Positions 8,798-17,525 of a DNA stretch of 64,000 nucleotides are shown here, piece after piece. A program made the position numbers and the translations under genes. Location of the stretch: contig JBILGM010000008.1 in NCBI GenBank assembly GCA_044351045.1, positions 1-64,000 on the forward strand, read 5' to 3'. Numbering within the stretch: position 1 is the first letter of the stretch; the number at the start of each line of letters is the position of its first letter. Under the pieces are notes generated by a model. That model ran no database searches, was not told where the DNA came from, and saw only the letters and a program-made list of their open reading frames with translations. The stretch comes from UBA6136 sp044351045 (lineage in GTDB: Bacteria; Pseudomonadota; Gammaproteobacteria; Methylococcales; Methylococcaceae).

Positions 8798-11001
8798 AAG
8801 TGTCCGTTTTGGGGTTAGGGGAGGGGCGATCTATCGCCGTCAATCTCAAATGGCTCTGTCGGGTGGGGCTATTGTTTTTTGTCTCGCAGTCACAAGCCGC
8901 ATCTCGATTACAGACCCTGGACTATTCTCAGCTGCCGGGTGACCGGCTCGAATTTGTATTCAGGCTGGATGGCCCGGTCATGTCGCCAAGAGATTTTCAG
9001 ACGGAGAACCCCGATCGCATCGTCCTGGACTTGCTGGCCGTGACCAATGGGTTGGATACGAAGACCATTCCCGTGGAACGGGCAGGGGTCAAAACCGTTC
9101 AGGTGGTAGAGGCGGGTGGGCGTACCCGTGTCGTGTTTAATCTGAATCGGATGCAGCCATATAACGTCAGAACCCGGGCCAACCAGATTTACGTCACCTT
9201 GGGTGATGAACGCGGCGCTCAGCAGAGCATGAGAAATCAGCCGATCACGTCGCCTGTAACTTATCCCTCGCGCCGTCCTGTAACGTCATATGCCACAACC
9301 TCGGAACTGGGTAATGTCGATTTTCGCCGGGGGGAGAATGGAGAGGGTCGGTTGCTGATAACTCTGGGTAATCCCCAATCCATGATGGATATCCGGCGAG
9401 AAGGCCGCAAGGTCATCGTTCGCCTCCCTGAGTCGATCTTGCCATCTCGATTGGCGCGTCGCCTCGATGTCATTGATTTTGCGACACCCGTTCATTACAT
9501 CGAAGCTACCCCCGAGCCGGGTGGAGCAAGAATTGTTGTGACCCCGGTGTCTGATCGTTATGAGTTTTCGTCCTATCAGTCGGGCGGGTTGCTGGCGGTT
9601 GAATTTCGGGCGATATCCGGTCAGCAGCGCGATTTGGCCGACCGAAAGAAGCCGATTGTCTATTCAGGAAACAAGCTGACGTTGAACTTCCAGGACATTT
9701 CGGTGCGATCTGTTCTTCAGATACTGGCCGACTTTACCAATGTCAATATCGTGGCCAGTGATAGCGTTGACGGTAACGTTACGCTTCGGCTTCAGGATGT
9801 TCCTTGGGATCAGGCGCTGGATTTAGTTCTGAAGTCCAAAAGTCTCGGTAAACGCCAGGATGGCAATATCATCCGGGTAGCACCACTGGATGAGCTAAAT
9901 AAGCAGGAGCAGGAGGAGCTGGAGGCTCGGCAGGTCGTGGAAGAGTTGGAGCCACTCAGAACCGAGATCATCCAAGTCAACTATACAAAAGCGGAGGAGT
10001 TGAAAAAAATCCTCGTGGGAGCTAGCGAAAAGAACGACAGATCCGTGGCCGATATCAATCCTATCACCGGCCAGCGGACGACCTCCAAGACCAGCGAAAT
10101 TGACGTAGGTCAGACTTTGCTCTCGTCAAGAGGAAACGTTACAACAGACCCGCGAACCAATCAGCTCATTATTCATGAGACTGCCAGAAACCTTGAAAGA
10201 ATACGCGACCTGATCAGGGAGCTGGACAAGCCGGTGCGGCAAGTATTGGTTGAGTCGCGCATCGTTATTGCTACCAACGAATTTACCCGTGAACTGGGAG
10301 CGCGGCTCGCGCTCAACAGAGCGAATTCTGTCAACAATTATTCCAGAGGGAATACGGACTATGCGAATGTTCCGCCCTCGGACCAAAGCGGCACCAGTGG
10401 GCATGCCTTGGTTGACCTGGCATCCACTGCGGCCGCTGCCAGCGGCGGATATTTTGGGGTGACCTTTCTAAAGGTCGGTGAATATCTGCTAGATCTTGAG
10501 TTGTCCGCGGCGCAAATTGACGGTCGTACCGAGATCATTTCAACCCCCAAGGTCGTCACGACCGATGGCGCCGAGGCGTATATCCTTCAGGGTGAGCAGA
10601 TTCCCTACTCACAGAACAACGCACTAGGCGCTTCTAATACTCAGTTCAAGGATGCAGTGCTGGAATTGAAGGTTACTCCTCACATCACGGCCGATGAAAA
10701 TATCCTGATGGACTTGTCCGTGAAAAAGGATGCTCCCGGTGTTCGCCCCTATGCCAATGGTAATGTGGGTATCGAGAAGCGCGAAATCTTGACCACGGCC
10801 CAGGTCAATAATGGCGAAACCATGGTGCTGGGTGGTGTTTTCGAAGGTGATCAGCAGGATCGGACGGATAAAGTACCTTTTTTGGGGGATTTGCCCGGGG
10901 TGGGATTCATGTTCCGCAAAAATATTACACAGGATAGAAAGAAGGAGCTCCTGATATTCATTACTCCGAAGATTATCGGCTCGGAATTGGTGCGGCGCTG
11001 A
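8794..11001 (+). CDS. pilQ: Type IV pilus secretin PilQ
   Basis: This 735-residue outer-membrane secretin begins with a signal segment (LCRVGLLFFVSQSQA). Two AMIN domains for peptidoglycan binding follow, then an STN domain (LTLNFQDISVRSVLQILADF), an N1/secretin_N domain (TEIIQVNYTKAEELKKIL) and the gate/barrel domain with VRQVLVESRIVIATNEFTRE and VPFLGDLPGVGFMFRKN. The length is normal. It is the last gene of the pil operon and is followed at once by a strong terminator. aroK/aroB, which follow pilQ in many relatives, are absent here and rne takes their place in the opposite direction. Confidence 0.95.
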   Translation: MKVSVLGLGEGRSIAVNLKWLCRVGLLFFVSQSQAASRLQTLDYSQLPGDRLEFVFRLDGPVMSPRDFQTENPDRIVLDLLAVTNGLDTKTIPVERAGVKTVQVVEAGGRTRVVFNLNRMQPYNVRTRANQIYVTLGDERGAQQSMRNQPITSPVTYPSRRPVTSYATTSELGNVDFRRGENGEGRLLITLGNPQSMMDIRREGRKVIVRLPESILPSRLARRLDVIDFATPVHYIEATPEPGGARIVVTPVSDRYEFSSYQSGGLLAVEFRAISGQQRDLADRKKPIVYSGNKLTLNFQDISVRSVLQILADFTNVNIVASDSVDGNVTLRLQDVPWDQALDLVLKSKSLGKRQDGNIIRVAPLDELNKQEQEELEARQVVEELEPLRTEIIQVNYTKAEELKKILVGASEKNDRSVADINPITGQRTTSKTSEIDVGQTLLSSRGNVTTDPRTNQLIIHETARNLERIRDLIRELDKPVRQVLVESRIVIATNEFTRELGARLALNRANSVNNYSRGNTDYANVPPSDQSGTSGHALVDLASTAAAASGGYFGVTFLKVGEYLLDLELSAAQIDGRTEIISTPKVVTTDGAEAYILQGEQIPYSQNNALGASNTQFKDAVLELKVTPHITADENILMDLSVKKDAPGVRPYANGNVGIEKREILTTAQVNNGETMVLGGVFEGDQQDRTDKVPFLGDLPGVGFMFRKNITQDRKKELLIFITPKIIGSELVRR

Positions 11002-11011
11002 ACCCATATAC

Positions 11012-11046
11012 AAGCCCCGACTATTAGTATAGTCGGGGCTTTTTTA
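11012..11046 (+). terminator. Rho-independent terminator of the pil operon
   Basis: AGCCCCGACTAT (11013-11024), loop TAGT and ATAGTCGGGGCT (11029-11040) form a perfect 12-bp stem followed by TTTTTTA. It separates pilQ from the convergent rne. Confidence 0.93.
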
Positions 11047-11086
11047 TTAGGCTGGGAGTCTTACCAGGACGTCAGCCGGTTTAGTA

Positions 11087-13768
11087 TTACTCTTCTAAAG
11101 CAGACCCTGTCTCCCTAAGGTCCGTCTCTCTCGCAATCGCAGGATACGTTCCCGGCAGCTGAATCGCGGCGGGTTCTGGTTGGGCGGTGAGCGAAGGTTC
11201 GAATCTCGGGGCGACAGGAACCGCGGGCGAGTCCAAACTCACACTAGACCCAGCCTCCGTTGATGGAGTGGGTCTTATGGGAACACGTCGATCCCGACGG
11301 CTTCGGGTGCGGCGACGGCCGGGTTTGCGTGGCTCGGTTTCCCCGTTGTTAGCCTCTTCCTGGATCTGGGACGTCTTGCTGTCCTCCATGGTGGGCGTGG
11401 AGGTACCCTCAGATAAGAACAAATCCGCCTGCCCAGTAATGGCTGGCGGGGTTTCTAGGCGGAATTCAGCGATGAAAGGCTCGGCTTGTTTGGCTTTATA
11501 TTCAGGTTCATCGAAGTCTGCTGTTCTGTCCTCACCTGGCGGCCGCAAGCCCCTGTGGCGAGGGGATCGGGACGCACGAATATTTTGCTGCGGGCGCTGT
11601 GCAGGTTCTCTGTTAACCGCATCATCATCGTCTGTGGTGTCCGCATCGGTTCTGACAAGGTCGATGTTCCTGACTGTATCAGTCTCGCTGATCTCGTAAC
11701 TCAGCGAACTTGCTTCGCCGACAAGTGAGGGGGTTCCGGTATTGCTCCGCTCGGCCCCGCCCTCATTGCGGCGACCACGCCGCCGCCGATTGCTACGACG
11801 GCCGCCTTCACGAACACCTTGGCGCTCACCCTCCCGCACCTCATCGCTGGTTACCAGATCATCTCCCACTGGGTCGACTTTAGCTATCACTGTGTCGGTT
11901 TCTGTGGAGTGGGGTCGCTGGGTGCGATTTTCATTACGTCGCTGGCTGCGCCGATCTGAATCCGTTCGGCGCGAATTGGGCTTGTCGCTGGAACCCGCTG
12001 CACGGTCTCTGCCGACGGCCTTCTCTGGACCCTCGGCCACCACCGGCTTGTCATCAGTTTTAGTACCAGTTAACAAAGTCAGGAAGCGCTTTATGAGTCC
12101 GCCCTTTGTGGCAGTCTGAACTGGCGTTAAAGGCCCGCTCACATGGTGTGGAGGTGCCACCTGGTCCGGCATGAACTCCTTGACGGCCGGCTCTGCCGGA
12201 CCTGTCCTCAAATCGCGGGAGTAGCGGTCATTGACGGGCTGCTCTGCCTGGACAATCTGATAACTCGGCGTTTTCTCGTCCTCATCGTCGGATTCCGCTG
12301 CACGGACTCGCTGGATTTCGTAAGACGGGGTTTCCAGTTGTTTGCTGGGGATAATCAGGACCGCTACATTGTGGCGCTTCTCGATATCGTTGACTGTTGG
12401 ACGTTTCTCGTTGAGCAAGTAAGTAGCGGAATCCACTGGCAGATAAGCGATGACCTTGCCGGTATTTTTCTTAATGCACTCTTCCTCGATGATGCGCAGC
12501 ACTGAAAGTGCCAGAGACTCCACACTACGGATACTGCCTTGACCGCTGCAGCGGGGGCAGGTAAGCAGGCTGGATTCCCCCAGCGATGGTCGCAGACGTT
12601 GGCGCGACATTTCCAGCAGGCCGAAACGCGATATGCGACCGAGCTGTATGCGCGCACGATCCATGCGAACAGCATCACGCAGGCGATTCTCGACGGCCCG
12701 TTGATTGCGCGAGGCCATCATGTCTATAAAGTCGATAACAAACAGACCGCCCAAGTCACGAAGACGGAGCTGGCGGGCGATTTCGTCGGCTGCCTCGAGG
12801 TTGGTGTTAAGTGCCGTTTCCTCGATGTCACCGCCCTTTGTGGCGCGGGCCGAGTTGATGTCGATCGCCGTTAGGGCTTCAGAATGATCGATGACAATGG
12901 CGCCACCCGAAGGCAATGGAACTTCGCGGCAATAGGCTAGCTCGATCTGGCTCTCGATCTGATAGCGATTGAAGAGCGGGACGTTGTCCTGATACTGTCT
13001 TGCCTTGTGAATGAACTGCGGCATGACCTGCTGCAGGAAGCTCTTGACCAGTTTGAACGTGCCCGGATGATCGATGAGGATTTCGTCGATGTCGCTGCGA
13101 AGATGATCGCGCAACGCACGAATGATGACGTTGCTTTCCTGAAAAACCAGCAACGGGGCAGCTTTCTCCTGGGCTGACCGTTCAATGGCGTCCCACAGTT
13201 GCAGGAGGTAGTTCATATCCCACTGCAGTTCCTCGACCGATTTTCCGCCACCCGCCGTGCGAATGATCAGACCCATGCCCTCGGGTACTTGCAGTGCAGC
13301 CATCACCTCGCGCATGTCGGTGCGGGTATCACCCTCGATGCGGCGGGAAATGCCGCCAGCGCGCGGATTGTTGGGCATCAGGACCAAATAGCTACCAGCC
13401 AGGCTGATATAGGTGGTCAGCGCGGCTCCCTTGGTGCCCCGCTCCTCCTTTTCGACCTGAATCAGCAGTTCTTGGCCCTCCTTCAGGTAATCCTTGATGT
13501 CACGGCGGCTTACCTCCTGGTCGGGCGGCAGGCCGAGATAAGCAGGCACGATTTCCTTGAAGGGCAGGAAGCCGTGTCGATCGGAGCCGAAGTTCACAAA
13601 GGCGGCCTCGAGGCTCGGTTCGACCCGGCTGATCACTCCTTTGTAAATATTCGCTTTTTTCTGTTCCCGAGAAGGAACCTCGATATCAAAGTCGTAAAGC
13701 TTCTGGCCATCCACCAACGCAACGCGGAGTTCTTCCGGTTGCGTGGCATTGATTAACATTCTTTTCAT
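11087..13768 (-). CDS. rne: Ribonuclease E
   Basis: This 893-residue endoribonuclease is the core of the RNA degradosome and a tRNA/rRNA processing enzyme. MKRMLINATQPEELRVALVDG is followed by the S1 domain (about 35-125), 5'-sensor and RNase H-like regions. The DNase I-like catalytic domain holds metal-binding Asp residues in TAIDINSARAT and FVIDFIDM. The Zn-link CPRCSGQG joins two subunits. After about residue 510 the protein becomes acidic and arginine-rich (RRSNRRRRGRRNEGG, RRRTRSRRDRRVP), the disordered scaffold that binds RNA and partners. It is shorter than E. coli RNase E (1061) but clearly longer than RNase G. A long leader precedes it and its modulator rraA lies at 26924-27409. Confidence 0.95.
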   Translation of the reverse strand: MKRMLINATQPEELRVALVDGQKLYDFDIEVPSREQKKANIYKGVISRVEPSLEAAFVNFGSDRHGFLPFKEIVPAYLGLPPDQEVSRRDIKDYLKEGQELLIQVEKEERGTKGAALTTYISLAGSYLVLMPNNPRAGGISRRIEGDTRTDMREVMAALQVPEGMGLIIRTAGGGKSVEELQWDMNYLLQLWDAIERSAQEKAAPLLVFQESNVIIRALRDHLRSDIDEILIDHPGTFKLVKSFLQQVMPQFIHKARQYQDNVPLFNRYQIESQIELAYCREVPLPSGGAIVIDHSEALTAIDINSARATKGGDIEETALNTNLEAADEIARQLRLRDLGGLFVIDFIDMMASRNQRAVENRLRDAVRMDRARIQLGRISRFGLLEMSRQRLRPSLGESSLLTCPRCSGQGSIRSVESLALSVLRIIEEECIKKNTGKVIAYLPVDSATYLLNEKRPTVNDIEKRHNVAVLIIPSKQLETPSYEIQRVRAAESDDEDEKTPSYQIVQAEQPVNDRYSRDLRTGPAEPAVKEFMPDQVAPPHHVSGPLTPVQTATKGGLIKRFLTLLTGTKTDDKPVVAEGPEKAVGRDRAAGSSDKPNSRRTDSDRRSQRRNENRTQRPHSTETDTVIAKVDPVGDDLVTSDEVREGERQGVREGGRRSNRRRRGRRNEGGAERSNTGTPSLVGEASSLSYEISETDTVRNIDLVRTDADTTDDDDAVNREPAQRPQQNIRASRSPRHRGLRPPGEDRTADFDEPEYKAKQAEPFIAEFRLETPPAITGQADLFLSEGTSTPTMEDSKTSQIQEEANNGETEPRKPGRRRTRSRRDRRVPIRPTPSTEAGSSVSLDSPAVPVAPRFEPSLTAQPEPAAIQLPGTYPAIARETDLRETGSALEE

Positions 13769-14216
13769 ACACTAATCCTTTAGCGTCCCGAGGCAACCGA
13801 TCCGGCGGTCGCGCTTAGCCTACAAAATCCGGGTAGCGTCACCCATTCAGTTTGATGAGTGGATACACGAGTCACCATTCGGGTCGCGTGTGCGTCGCTC
13901 GTCATGGGTCGAGCGGACAAAACCCCTTTGTTTTTACGATTCGCTCGCGCGGTTCGTGACGGGGCTTCCTCGTCGATCCGAAACTTGGGGCGCGAGCGGA
14001 GCGGGATTCAAACAGTTACACAAAAGATCCGGACCCATGGATTATCCCTAGGGCCCGCTCCTGCGGCACATATTGGAATTAGTGGGCGCGGGTTATCCTT
14101 GCCTGGCAGCTTCCGGCTCCATCCCGCTAGAGTGAGCTTCTGCTTTGGTTTTGTCTCTTTTTGCCGGGCCGGGGTCCTTGCGTTCAATAGAACGACGCCA
14201 TAACCCACCACATGCA
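13769..14216 (-). promoter_or_regulatory. Long 5' untranslated leader of rne
   Basis: From the promoter at 14217-14245 to the rne ATG at 13768 there are about 440 transcribed bases with no protein that I recognise. Open frames in the stretch lack codon bias and start context. In E. coli the rne leader is 361 nt and its stem-loops let RNase E cleave and repress its own mRNA. The same arrangement is inferred here; no specific hairpin was matched. Confidence 0.5.
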
Positions 14217-14245
14217 ACTATAACAACGCTCAGTGAAATCATCAA
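14217..14245 (-). promoter_or_regulatory. Sigma-70 promoter of rne
   Basis: On the minus strand TTGATG (14245-14240), a 17-base spacer and TATAGT (14222-14217) form a good sigma-70 promoter pointing at rne. Transcription would start near 14210. Confidence 0.6.
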
Positions 14246-14260
14246 TTTAATCGGTGAAAC

Positions 14261-14269
14261 TGCTATGAT
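14261..14269 (+). promoter_or_regulatory. Extended -10 promoter candidate for rluC
   Basis: TGCTATGAT (TGn plus a TATGAT -10 box) lies so close to rluC that the start of transcription, about 7 bases after the box, would fall on or next to the ATG at 14276. No convincing -35 box is present, as is usual for extended -10 promoters. Confidence 0.35.
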
Positions 14270-14275
14270 GTTGGG

Positions 14276-15226
14276 ATGAATTCCAGCCCGATCAACGCAT
14301 CCGTCCATTGGGTAGAAGTGCATGCGGAGCACGACGGCCAGCGCATCGATAACTTCCTCTTCACCCGCCTCAAGGGTGTTCCTAAAAGCCACGTTTATCG
14401 CATATTGCGGACCGGCGAGGTGCGTCGCAATGGTGGTCGGGTCAAAGCTCAGGATCGTCTGAATTCCGGTGATGTGGTTCGTCTTCCACCAATCCGTGTC
14501 GCTGAGCGTGAGAGTGTCGAACTTCCCCTCAATCACATCCGTGGACGCATTGAACCCCGCATTCTTTTCGAGGATGGTGATTTGCTGGTGCTCAACAAAC
14601 CCTCCGGGATGGCGGTGCACGGCGGGAGTGGCCTCAGCTATGGCGTTATCGAGGCGCTGCGCGAGTTGCGCCCTGAGGCTCGTTCGCTCGAACTGGTGCA
14701 CCGGCTGGACCGGGAAACCTCCGGCTGTCTCCTGATTGCCAAGAAGCGCGGCGCACTCAAGTCGCTGCATGAGCAATTCCGCAATGACCACGTCAACAAG
14801 ACATATATTGCCCTATTGGCGGGACAGTGGGCCAAATCCCGATTGATGATTGATGCACCACTCAAGAGGAATGTGCTGCAGAGCGGTGAGCGCATGGTGC
14901 GCGTGGCCCGTGATGGCAAGTCCGCCATGACCGAATTCAAGCGGCTTGCTCGTTTTGCCGAGGCGACCCTGGTCGAAGCCCGCCCTGTTACTGGGCGAAC
15001 CCACCAGATACGAGTTCACGCGTTACACATGGGCCATGCGCTTGCCGGCGATGACCGTTACGGTGACGACGCGACCAATCGCCGATTTCGGCACTCTGGG
15101 CTCAAGCGCCTGTTCCTGCACGCCGCACACACCACCTTTCGCCACCCTCGCACAGGGTTGACTCTGAAGGTCGAGGCACCGCTAGACCACGAACTCAGCG
15201 ACTTTCTCAAGGGTTTGCCAAAGTGA
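14276..15226 (+). CDS. rluC: 23S rRNA pseudouridine synthase RluC (positions 955/2504/2580)
   Basis: This 316-residue RluA-family enzyme has an N-terminal S4 RNA-binding domain (DGQRIDNFLFTRLKGVPKSH, about residues 20-80). The catalytic domain has the signature HRLDRETSGCLLIAKK, whose Asp attacks uridine, and the motif RPVTGRTHQIRVH. Length and the S4 domain favour RluC over RluA, and the position opposite rne matches the rne/rluC pair of E. coli and Pseudomonas. It overlaps the HAD gene by 4 bases. A Shine-Dalgarno is almost absent (TTGGG). Confidence 0.93.
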   Translation: MNSSPINASVHWVEVHAEHDGQRIDNFLFTRLKGVPKSHVYRILRTGEVRRNGGRVKAQDRLNSGDVVRLPPIRVAERESVELPLNHIRGRIEPRILFEDGDLLVLNKPSGMAVHGGSGLSYGVIEALRELRPEARSLELVHRLDRETSGCLLIAKKRGALKSLHEQFRNDHVNKTYIALLAGQWAKSRLMIDAPLKRNVLQSGERMVRVARDGKSAMTEFKRLARFAEATLVEARPVTGRTHQIRVHALHMGHALAGDDRYGDDATNRRFRHSGLKRLFLHAAHTTFRHPRTGLTLKVEAPLDHELSDFLKGLPK

Positions 15227-15870
15227 AAGATCGCTACGAATTGGTTGTCTTTGATTGGGATGGCACGCTGTTCGATTCCATCGGCTGGATTGTTCGTTGC
15301 CTACAAATGGCGGCGGCGGAGAGTGGGCTGGTAGTGCCCACCGAGTCTCAGGCGCGATCCGTTATAGGGCTTAGTCTGCAACAGGCGATGGATGCGCTTT
15401 ACCCGGGTGCCACGGGGCTGATCGCTCAGCAGTTGGTGAAGCACTATCGTGAGCATTACCACGAAGATGCGGGCCATAGACTGGGCCTATTCGAGGGGGT
15501 CGAGTCTGTTCTCTATGAACTGCGCATTCGAGGGTACAAGCTGGCGGTGGCGACTGGCAAGGCGCGTTCCGGTCTGGATCATGCTCTGAATGTCACCGGT
15601 CTCACCGAATTCTTTGACGCGACCCGCTGCGCCGATGAAACTGCCTCTAAGCCGCATCCCCTGATGGTGCACGAACTGCTCGACGAGTTGCGGGTTAACC
15701 ATGCAAGCACCCTGCTGGTCGGGGATTCCCTGCATGATCTGCGAATGGCAGACAACGCCGGTGTCGACGTCGTAGCGGTCGCTTGCGGAGCCAATTCAAG
15801 GTCCGAATTGATGGCGCTAAATCCCCTGCTCTGTCTGGAAACCACCCCCGAGCTTCTCAACCATCTTTAA
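15223..15870 (+). CDS. HAD-family phosphatase (phosphoglycolate phosphatase-like)
   Basis: This 215-residue haloacid dehalogenase-type hydrolase shows motif I DWDGTLFDS (nucleophile Asp), an alpha-helical cap, motif II ATGK, motif III Lys in SKPHP and motif IV VGDSLHDLRMA. The profile fits the GphA/PpaX subgroup acting on small phosphate esters; the substrate cannot be read from sequence. It is translationally coupled to rluC (4-base overlap), the usual neighbour in gammaproteobacteria, and sppA starts 12 bases later, so the three probably form one operon with the nudix gene. Confidence 0.88.
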   Translation: MKDRYELVVFDWDGTLFDSIGWIVRCLQMAAAESGLVVPTESQARSVIGLSLQQAMDALYPGATGLIAQQLVKHYREHYHEDAGHRLGLFEGVESVLYELRIRGYKLAVATGKARSGLDHALNVTGLTEFFDATRCADETASKPHPLMVHELLDELRVNHASTLLVGDSLHDLRMADNAGVDVVAVACGANSRSELMALNPLLCLETTPELLNHL

Positions 15871-15882
15871 CGTGGAACACCG

Positions 15883-16860
15883 ATGACCGAAGAATCAACA
15901 GAGTCAACTCAAGCCACCCCGGACACTCAGTGGGAACGTCAGGCCCTGGAAAAAGTCCTGCTCGCCTCCGTGGAGGAGCAACGCCGAAGCCGGCGCTGGG
16001 GCATCTTCTTCAAATCGCTGGTGGCTCTGTACCTCGGGGGCGCCCTATGGATGGCCTACAAGCCATGGAGCGGATCAACTTCCGGCAAGGAAGGGGATGG
16101 TCATACTGCCGTCATCGACGTGGCCGGCGTCATTGCGCCCGGTCAGCCTGCCAGTGCGGACAATATCATCGAAGGTCTGCGCGATGCGGTGGAAGATAAG
16201 CACACCAAGGGCATTATCCTGCGGGTGAACAGCCCGGGCGGGAGCCCCGTCCAGTCCGCTTATGTCTACGACGAAATCCGGCGGCTGAAAAAATTAAAGC
16301 CGGATTTGCCCATACACGCGGTGGTAGCGGATATGTGCGCTTCTGGCGGCTATTACATCGCCTCGGCCGCCGACAAGATTTATGTCAATAGCGCTAGTGT
16401 CGTCGGCTCCATTGGCGTCATCATGGGCAGCTTCGGCTTCGTCGATACCATGAAGAAATTCGGTGTCGAGCGCCGCATCATGACCGCCGGCGAGCACAAG
16501 GCGCTCATGGATCCATTCGCGCCCGTTGATCCGGTGGCGAAGCAGCACATGCAGGGCGTGCTGGGTCAGGTTCACCAGCAGTTCATCGATGCGGTCAAGC
16601 AGGGCAGGGGAGCCCGCCTCAAGGAAACTCCGGACATGTTCTCCGGCCTCATCTGGACTGGGGCCGAAGGAATCAAGCTTGGCCTGGCCGATGAGCTGGG
16701 TGACGTCCGTCATGTAGCGGAAGATGTTATAGGCGCCAAGAAGTTGGTTGATTTCAATCCCGAAGAAAACCTTCTGGACCGGATGTCACGCCGTTTTGGG
16801 GCGTCGGTGGGGCATGTGCTGCTGGAATCCGCCAACGGACTGTCTGATATCCCCCGTTAA
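15883..16860 (+). CDS. sppA: Signal peptide peptidase SppA, short S49 type
   Basis: This 325-residue membrane serine protease degrades cleaved signal peptides. A cytoplasmic tail is followed by a membrane segment near residues 44-60 (FFKSLVALYLGGALWMAY) and a periplasmic S49 domain. RVNSPGGSPVQSAY marks the oxyanion region, ADMCASGGYYIASAADKIY contains the catalytic Ser, and SIGVIMGSFGF follows. The general-base Lys is supplied in the later EHKALMDPF segment. It is the single-domain form (about half of E. coli SppA, 618 residues), common in Pseudomonas-like bacteria directly behind rluC and the HAD gene. Confidence 0.92.
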   Translation: MTEESTESTQATPDTQWERQALEKVLLASVEEQRRSRRWGIFFKSLVALYLGGALWMAYKPWSGSTSGKEGDGHTAVIDVAGVIAPGQPASADNIIEGLRDAVEDKHTKGIILRVNSPGGSPVQSAYVYDEIRRLKKLKPDLPIHAVVADMCASGGYYIASAADKIYVNSASVVGSIGVIMGSFGFVDTMKKFGVERRIMTAGEHKALMDPFAPVDPVAKQHMQGVLGQVHQQFIDAVKQGRGARLKETPDMFSGLIWTGAEGIKLGLADELGDVRHVAEDVIGAKKLVDFNPEENLLDRMSRRFGASVGHVLLESANGLSDIPR

Positions 16861-16873
16861 GGTCGATGCGGCC

Positions 16874-17470
16874 ATGAGCAAGGATTTTGAAGTGATTGAA
16901 GAATCCACGATTTACCGGGGATTCTTCAATCTGAGCCAGTTTCGCCTGCGACATACCCTGTATGGCGGGGGGTGGAGTAGGCCACTGGTTCGTGAGCTTT
17001 TTCATCGCGGTCGATGTGTGGCGGTGATTCCCTATGATCCTGCAACGGACCGCGTGGTCTTGATTGAACAGTTCCGTATCGGCGCCTTGGGTAACAAGGC
17101 GGTGCCCTGGTTGGTAGAGATTGTGGCCGGCGCCATCGAGCCGGGCGAAAGCCCCGAGGCCGTGGCGCGGCGGGAGTCGATGGAAGAGGCCGGCTGCCAG
17201 TTGGGGGAGTTGATCTCGATTGGTGAGTTCTACACCACTCCTGGCGCGTGCTCGGAGAAAGTCAGCGTCTTTTGTGGCCTGGTCAAAGGTGACGTCAAAG
17301 AGGGTGTCTATGGGTTGATCGAGGAAGACGAGGACATTCGTGTTTTTGTGGTGAGCCTTGATGAGGCATTGGCCTGGCTGGGTAGTGGTTTCATTGATTC
17401 CGCGATTCCCGCTTTAGCCCTGCAATGGTTGGCACTTAATCGCGAGGCTCTCAGAGCCGCTCAAGCCTGA
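16874..17470 (+). CDS. nudF: Nudix hydrolase, ADP-ribose pyrophosphatase type
   Basis: This 198-residue protein splits ADP-ribose to AMP and ribose-5-phosphate in the family. The nudix box is complete: GAIEPGESPEAVARRES followed by MEEAG. YTTPGACSEKVSVFCG downstream matches the ADPRase signature (a Pro about 15 residues after the box). The N-terminal FNLSQFRLRHTLYGGGWS matches the E. coli NudF dimerisation strand. The frame is open upstream but overlaps sppA, so ATG 16874, 13 bases after sppA, is taken as the start. It is the probable last gene of the rluC operon. Confidence 0.9.
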   Translation: MSKDFEVIEESTIYRGFFNLSQFRLRHTLYGGGWSRPLVRELFHRGRCVAVIPYDPATDRVVLIEQFRIGALGNKAVPWLVEIVAGAIEPGESPEAVARRESMEEAGCQLGELISIGEFYTTPGACSEKVSVFCGLVKGDVKEGVYGLIEEDEDIRVFVVSLDEALAWLGSGFIDSAIPALALQWLALNREALRAAQA

Positions 17471-17525
17471 TTCTTCGCGTGAAAGCCTGTTGGGGTTAAA
17501 GCGCCCAGTCCTTCCCGGCGGTTGT

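Noticed and set aside
14093..14791. 232-codon open frame on the minus strand opposite rluC
   Set aside because: It lies antisense to the conserved rluC coding region and the rne/rluC promoters, has no recognisable domain and no ribosome site.
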